From assembly GCA_016780695.1 (NCBI GenBank), contig JADHLK010000055.1:1-8770 (forward strand): a stretch of DNA of 8,770 nt, written 5' to 3'. Positions 6,400 to 8,770 of this stretch are shown one piece after another; within the stretch, counting starts at the first letter, position 1; each line of letters begins with the position of its first letter. The translations under genes and the position numbers were made by a program. The notes under the pieces were generated by a model. That model had not been told where the DNA came from. It did not search any database and was given only the letters and a program-made list of their open reading frames with translations. The stretch is from Alphaproteobacteria bacterium. GTDB lineage: Bacteria > Pseudomonadota > Alphaproteobacteria > Puniceispirillales > Puniceispirillaceae.

Positions 6400-6705
6400 A
6401 TGGCACAGACCGGACAAGACGGGCAGACCGAGCAGCATTTTTTCAAGGACCCGGTGCAGGACAGGCTGATGGCGGTTTGCATGACACTGGCCAATGAATT
6501 ATGGGTAACCCGCAGCCGTTTGATGACACTGGAAACCCTGCTGGCAGAGAAACAGCTGGTCAGCCCGGATGAGCTGGCGACAGCTGGGCCAAGCACAGAT
6601 CAGCAAGCCGCGCTGGATAATTTTGCCGATGCGCTGATCGCGGCGCTGAATGATCGCCAGGCATCCCGCGGGGCCGAGGCGGATATTCTGAAAAAATTTT
6701 CCTGA
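6400..6705 (+). CDS. Small helical protein of unknown function
   Basis: This is a 101-residue soluble protein that I cannot assign to a named family. After a polar lead (1-13), FFKDPVQDRLMAVCMTLANE begins a long predicted amphipathic helix (about 18-52) with heptad-like hydrophobic spacing, which could form a coiled coil or a docking helix. After a linker with PDELATAGPS, a second helix (about 67-87) and a short basic end follow. No Cys pair, metal motif, signal peptide or membrane segment is seen. AAGGGAG (6387-6393) lies 6 bases before the ATG, so it is very probably translated. It lies 78 bases after the TetR gene and 32 bases before the methyltransferase gene, almost certainly in one transcript with the latter, which suggests a partner or regulatory subunit. 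That role is inferred from position only. Confidence 0.8.
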   Translation: MAQTGQDGQTEQHFFKDPVQDRLMAVCMTLANELWVTRSRLMTLETLLAEKQLVSPDELATAGPSTDQQAALDNFADALIAALNDRQASRGAEADILKKFS

Positions 6706-6737
6706 ACAGGAAACCAGCAAGGATTAGGGAGGGCATC

Positions 6738-7808
6738 ATGCAGGAACAGGATTTTTTAGCCGGACAGGCTTTTTTGCTGGCGATGAAGAAAAGATGGACA
6801 ACCGGGCTCTATTCCCAGCTACAGGAAAAGTGCCATCTACAGGCGGCCCACAACGGCCAGCCTCTCCAGCTTGCTGACATACGCACATTTTTGGAACCGG
6901 ACCCGGATTACCAGATTTTTGCTTGGCTGGAGCGGCATTTGCAGAAAATGAAATATAGCGGCCCCTATGGTCTGGCCCCCTATCACCGCGAGCGGACAGA
7001 ACAGTTGAGCGCGCAGCTAACAGCTGAAGGGGCAGCCGAGAGGCTGGAACTGGCGGATGATTTTGAGCAGCCCGCCTATTATCAGGCGGTTGATATTCAT
7101 CAACAGCCGGGCGGTGTCTGGTCGGAGGCTGTTTCCGGTCTCATCTATGAGCGGGGCGCGCGCACCACCACCCCGATGCTGGGCCAGGAACATCGCGATT
7201 TGCATGACCGGTTTGCTGAGCTGGTGCTGGAAAATGTGGGGCAGCTGCCGCAGAGGGCTGCTATTCTCGATTTGGGATGCGGCTTTGGCAAATCTACCCG
7301 GCCCTTTTGGGAACTGGCCCCGGAGGCCATCATTACCGGCGTGGATTTGGCGGCCCCCTGCCTGCAGCTGGCGGCGGCTGAGGCGGCCCGCGCCGGGCGG
7401 CAGAATATCCTGTTCCGGCAAGCGGATGCCCGTGATACCGGCTGCGCGCCCGAAAGCCAGGATTTGGTAACCTCAACCATGCTGCTGCATGAAATGCCGG
7501 GAACTGGCTTGCGGGCCATGCTGGCTGAGAGCTTTCAGCTGCTGAAGCCGGGCGGCTGGGCGGTGCATCTGGATTTCTGGCTGCTGCGCGATGCGTTTGA
7601 CCGGTTTATCTTTGAAGGCCACAGCCAGCGCAATAATGAGCCCTTCATGCGCGCTTTGTTTGATATGGATGTCAAGGCTGAGGCCGAGGCGGTGGGATTC
7701 GAAGCTGTTGAGCTGACCGCTTTTGCCGAAGACAGCAATATCGATCCTGAAAGCTGGCCTTTTTGGCGGTTTCCCTGGACGGTTTTTGCGATGCAAAAGC
7801 CAGCCTGA
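6738..7808 (+). CDS. Class I SAM-dependent methyltransferase with unassigned N-terminal domain
   Basis: This 356-residue cytoplasmic protein has a C-terminal Rossmann-fold methyltransferase domain (about 155-330). Motif I is AILDLGCGFGKS (175-186), the acidic end of strand 2 is Asp203 in GVDLA, Asp230 (RQAD) suits the adenine-binding position, the motif IV region is around 242-253 (DLVTSTMLLHEM), and LLKPGG (268-273) is the usual post-motif. The first ~150 residues are not part of the fold. They hold a helical region (1-105) and a block YYQAVDIHQQPGGVW (114-128) followed by ERGARTTTP (138-146), rich in His, Tyr and Trp, which may shape the substrate pocket. The chain ends in a Trp/Phe-rich segment (340-350). 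AGGGAGGG (6726-6733) is 4 bases before the ATG. It is cotranscribed with the small helical protein upstream and ends 2 bases before the convergent ATPase gene. A small-molecule substrate is likelier than RNA or DNA, as no nucleic-acid-binding domain is evident, but the substrate is unknown. Confidence 0.88.
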   Translation: MQEQDFLAGQAFLLAMKKRWTTGLYSQLQEKCHLQAAHNGQPLQLADIRTFLEPDPDYQIFAWLERHLQKMKYSGPYGLAPYHRERTEQLSAQLTAEGAAERLELADDFEQPAYYQAVDIHQQPGGVWSEAVSGLIYERGARTTTPMLGQEHRDLHDRFAELVLENVGQLPQRAAILDLGCGFGKSTRPFWELAPEAIITGVDLAAPCLQLAAAEAARAGRQNILFRQADARDTGCAPESQDLVTSTMLLHEMPGTGLRAMLAESFQLLKPGGWAVHLDFWLLRDAFDRFIFEGHSQRNNEPFMRALFDMDVKAEAEAVGFEAVELTAFAEDSNIDPESWPFWRFPWTVFAMQKPA

Positions 7809-7810
7809 GA

Positions 7811-8221
7811 TCAGAGATTGTCCGGCTGAAAAACCAGCACTGCAATATTTAGCCCAGCGCAGCGCTGATAGCGGGTCTGGCTGGCGATGCGGCGGATCAG
7901 GAGCAGGCCAAAACCGCCTGCACTGCCTGGCAGCGGGGTTGGCCAGCTGGCCGGATCGCAGGCCGGGTTGCTATCCCAGCTGGTGAGCCAGAGCCGGGTC
8001 GTCTGTCTGCTCTTGTGCTGTTTAAGCCGAAATCCGAAACAGCTTTCCGGCGACCCGCCAGCCGCCCCGTGGCGGATAATATTTTGCCAGACCTCTCCGG
8101 CGGCCAGCAGGATCAGCCCCTTTTGGTGCTGACCAAGACAACCGGGCAGCTGCGCCAGCAAGGCCGCCCGCGCCGGGGCCAGAGAGGCAGGCTGACAGGC
8201 AAAGACCGGATAGGCTGGCAT
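7811..8221 (-). CDS. RsbW-like anti-sigma/serine-kinase ATPase (GHKL fold)
   Basis: This 136-residue protein matches the HATPase_c_2 (RsbW/SpoIIAB) group in size and layout. These proteins bind a sigma factor or other target and phosphorylate a STAS-domain antagonist in partner switching. The N box is AAGEVWQNIIRHG (40-52) with Glu43, Asn47 (Mg-ATP) and His51 in the E-x3-N-x3-H pattern. The G1 region is WDSNPACDP (82-90), where the usual D-x-G has Asn85 in place of Gly. The G2 box is GGFGLLLIRR (102-111), followed by a typical RY strand. The start is set by context: the phosphatase TGA (8227-8225) is 3 bases upstream and GGAG lies 6 bases before the ATG, so the two genes are translationally coupled. 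No STAS gene or sigma factor lies in the window. It could equally control a response regulator rather than a sigma factor. Confidence 0.85.
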   Translation of the reverse strand: MPAYPVFACQPASLAPARAALLAQLPGCLGQHQKGLILLAAGEVWQNIIRHGAAGGSPESCFGFRLKQHKSRQTTRLWLTSWDSNPACDPASWPTPLPGSAGGFGLLLIRRIASQTRYQRCAGLNIAVLVFQPDNL

Positions 8222-8224
8222 GGC

Positions 8225-8770
8225 TCACTCCGCAGCGCCGCTGACAATCAGCAAGCTGGCATCATCATGGGTAGCCAGATCAGCTGCCTCAAGCCGCCGG
8301 TGAATCCGCTCTGCCTGGCTGGCGGCTGACAGGCCCACCCCCTCAGCCAGCCAGAGAGCCAGCTGGTCCACCCCCAGCTCGGCCCCCTGCCCAGCCTCGA
8401 ACCGAGCCTCTGTTATGCCGTCGCTGAAGGCGAACAGGCTGGCCCGGCCGAGCGTGAGGGTTTCCATCTGCGGGGTAAAACCTGCCCCGCTGACCACCCC
8501 CAGCGGGGGGCAGCTGGCGGCAATATCCCGGCGCGCGCCGGACGGGTCCAGCAGCAACAGCGGCAAATGCCCGCAATTCACCAGCTGCAGCTCTTGGCCG
8601 GCCGGGTCAATCTGGCCACAGACAAAGCTGGCAAAACGGCTCTGATTTTCCGCTTTGCACATCGCCTCATTCAGCTGAAGGGCAAGGCGTTGCGGGGCCA
8701 GCAAGCGGCCAGCCAGCCAGTCAAACAGCCCCAGCAAACGGGCCATCAGCAAGGCCGCCCCCATCCCCTT
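8225..8770 (-). CDS. SpoIIE/RsbU-type PP2C phosphatase, C-terminal part
   Basis: This is the C-terminal ~181 residues of a PP2C-like serine phosphatase that dephosphorylates STAS-domain antagonists in partner-switching pathways. The frame is open to the right edge of the window (the last two codons read Lys-Gly before Met-Gly-Ala-Ala), so the true start and any sensor or receiver domain lie outside. Seen motifs, numbered from the Met at 8764: KGMGAALLMARLLG at the edge (the G-K/H-G-x-x-A-A-L-x-M-A block), FASFVCGQID (44-53), NCGHLPLLLL (63-72), the metal-binding SDG in FAFSDGITEAR (111-121) and the late acidic pair HDDASLLIV (166-174). These cover the main catalytic Asp positions of the C-terminal half, so the enzyme is probably active. 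It is followed after 3 bases by the RsbW-like ATPase gene, the standard pairing of phosphatase and kinase. Confidence 0.9.
   Translation of the reverse strand, partial: KGMGAALLMARLLGLFDWLAGRLLAPQRLALQLNEAMCKAENQSRFASFVCGQIDPAGQELQLVNCGHLPLLLLDPSGARRDIAASCPPLGVVSGAGFTPQMETLTLGRASLFAFSDGITEARFEAGQGAELGVDQLALWLAEGVGLSAASQAERIHRRLEAADLATHDDASLLIVSGAAE

Noticed and set aside
5698..6596. Long minus-strand frames opposite the TetR gene (194 and 251 codons).
   Set aside because: They mirror the codon structure of the real gene, show no family motif, and the opposite strand has a clear helix-turn-helix protein.
7257..7305. GCGFGKST in the methyltransferase looks like a Walker A P-loop.
   Set aside because: Spacing does not fit G-x4-G-K-S/T (residue 179 is Leu, not Gly), and the block is the standard SAM-binding motif I after strand 1.

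Overview
The window looks like chromosomal DNA from a GC-rich proteobacterium, most likely an alphaproteobacterium. The grounds are the gene families, strong purine-rich Shine-Dalgarno sites, short intergenic gaps, and a candidate promoter of the TTGACG/TAGGCT-like type common in that class. No RNA genes, CRISPR arrays, insertion sequences, integrases or attachment sites were seen. No named species can be assigned from the sequence alone.

Left part (1-2244): a leftward operon encodes an ABC importer of the nucleoside/BMP type. It starts with a complete two-domain ATPase (190-1755), followed with a 4-base ATGA overlap by the first 64 codons of the membrane permease, which runs off the window. 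A promoter candidate and a short leader hairpin lie just upstream. The 489-base divergent gap also holds a doubtful 73-codon ORF followed by a terminator-like hairpin. To the right (2245-4524) is a complete molybdenum hydroxylase large subunit of the xanthine dehydrogenase/CoxL family. No iron-sulfur or FAD subunit accompanies it in the window. A nucleoside-type importer beside a molybdenum hydroxylase hints at uptake and oxidation of purines or related N-heterocycles, but this is inference.

Middle part (4525-7808): four rightward genes follow: an EamA-type drug/metabolite transporter, a TetR-family repressor, a 101-residue helical protein of unknown function, and a SAM-dependent methyltransferase with an unrecognised N-terminal domain of about 150 residues. 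A near-perfect 16-bp palindrome lies upstream of the transporter. A half-conserved copy, sharing the 8-mer CTATTGAC, overlaps the -35 of the TetR gene. This suggests the regulator controls both itself and the exporter.

Right part (7811-8770): two leftward, tightly coupled genes encode the C-terminal part of a SpoIIE/RsbU-type PP2C phosphatase and an RsbW-like GHKL ATPase. They form part of a partner-switching module controlling an anti-sigma or similar factor. They converge on the methyltransferase gene with only 2 bases between the stop codons.

No clearly new defence or mobile system is visible. The least explained pieces are the small-protein/methyltransferase pair and the TetR operator candidates.
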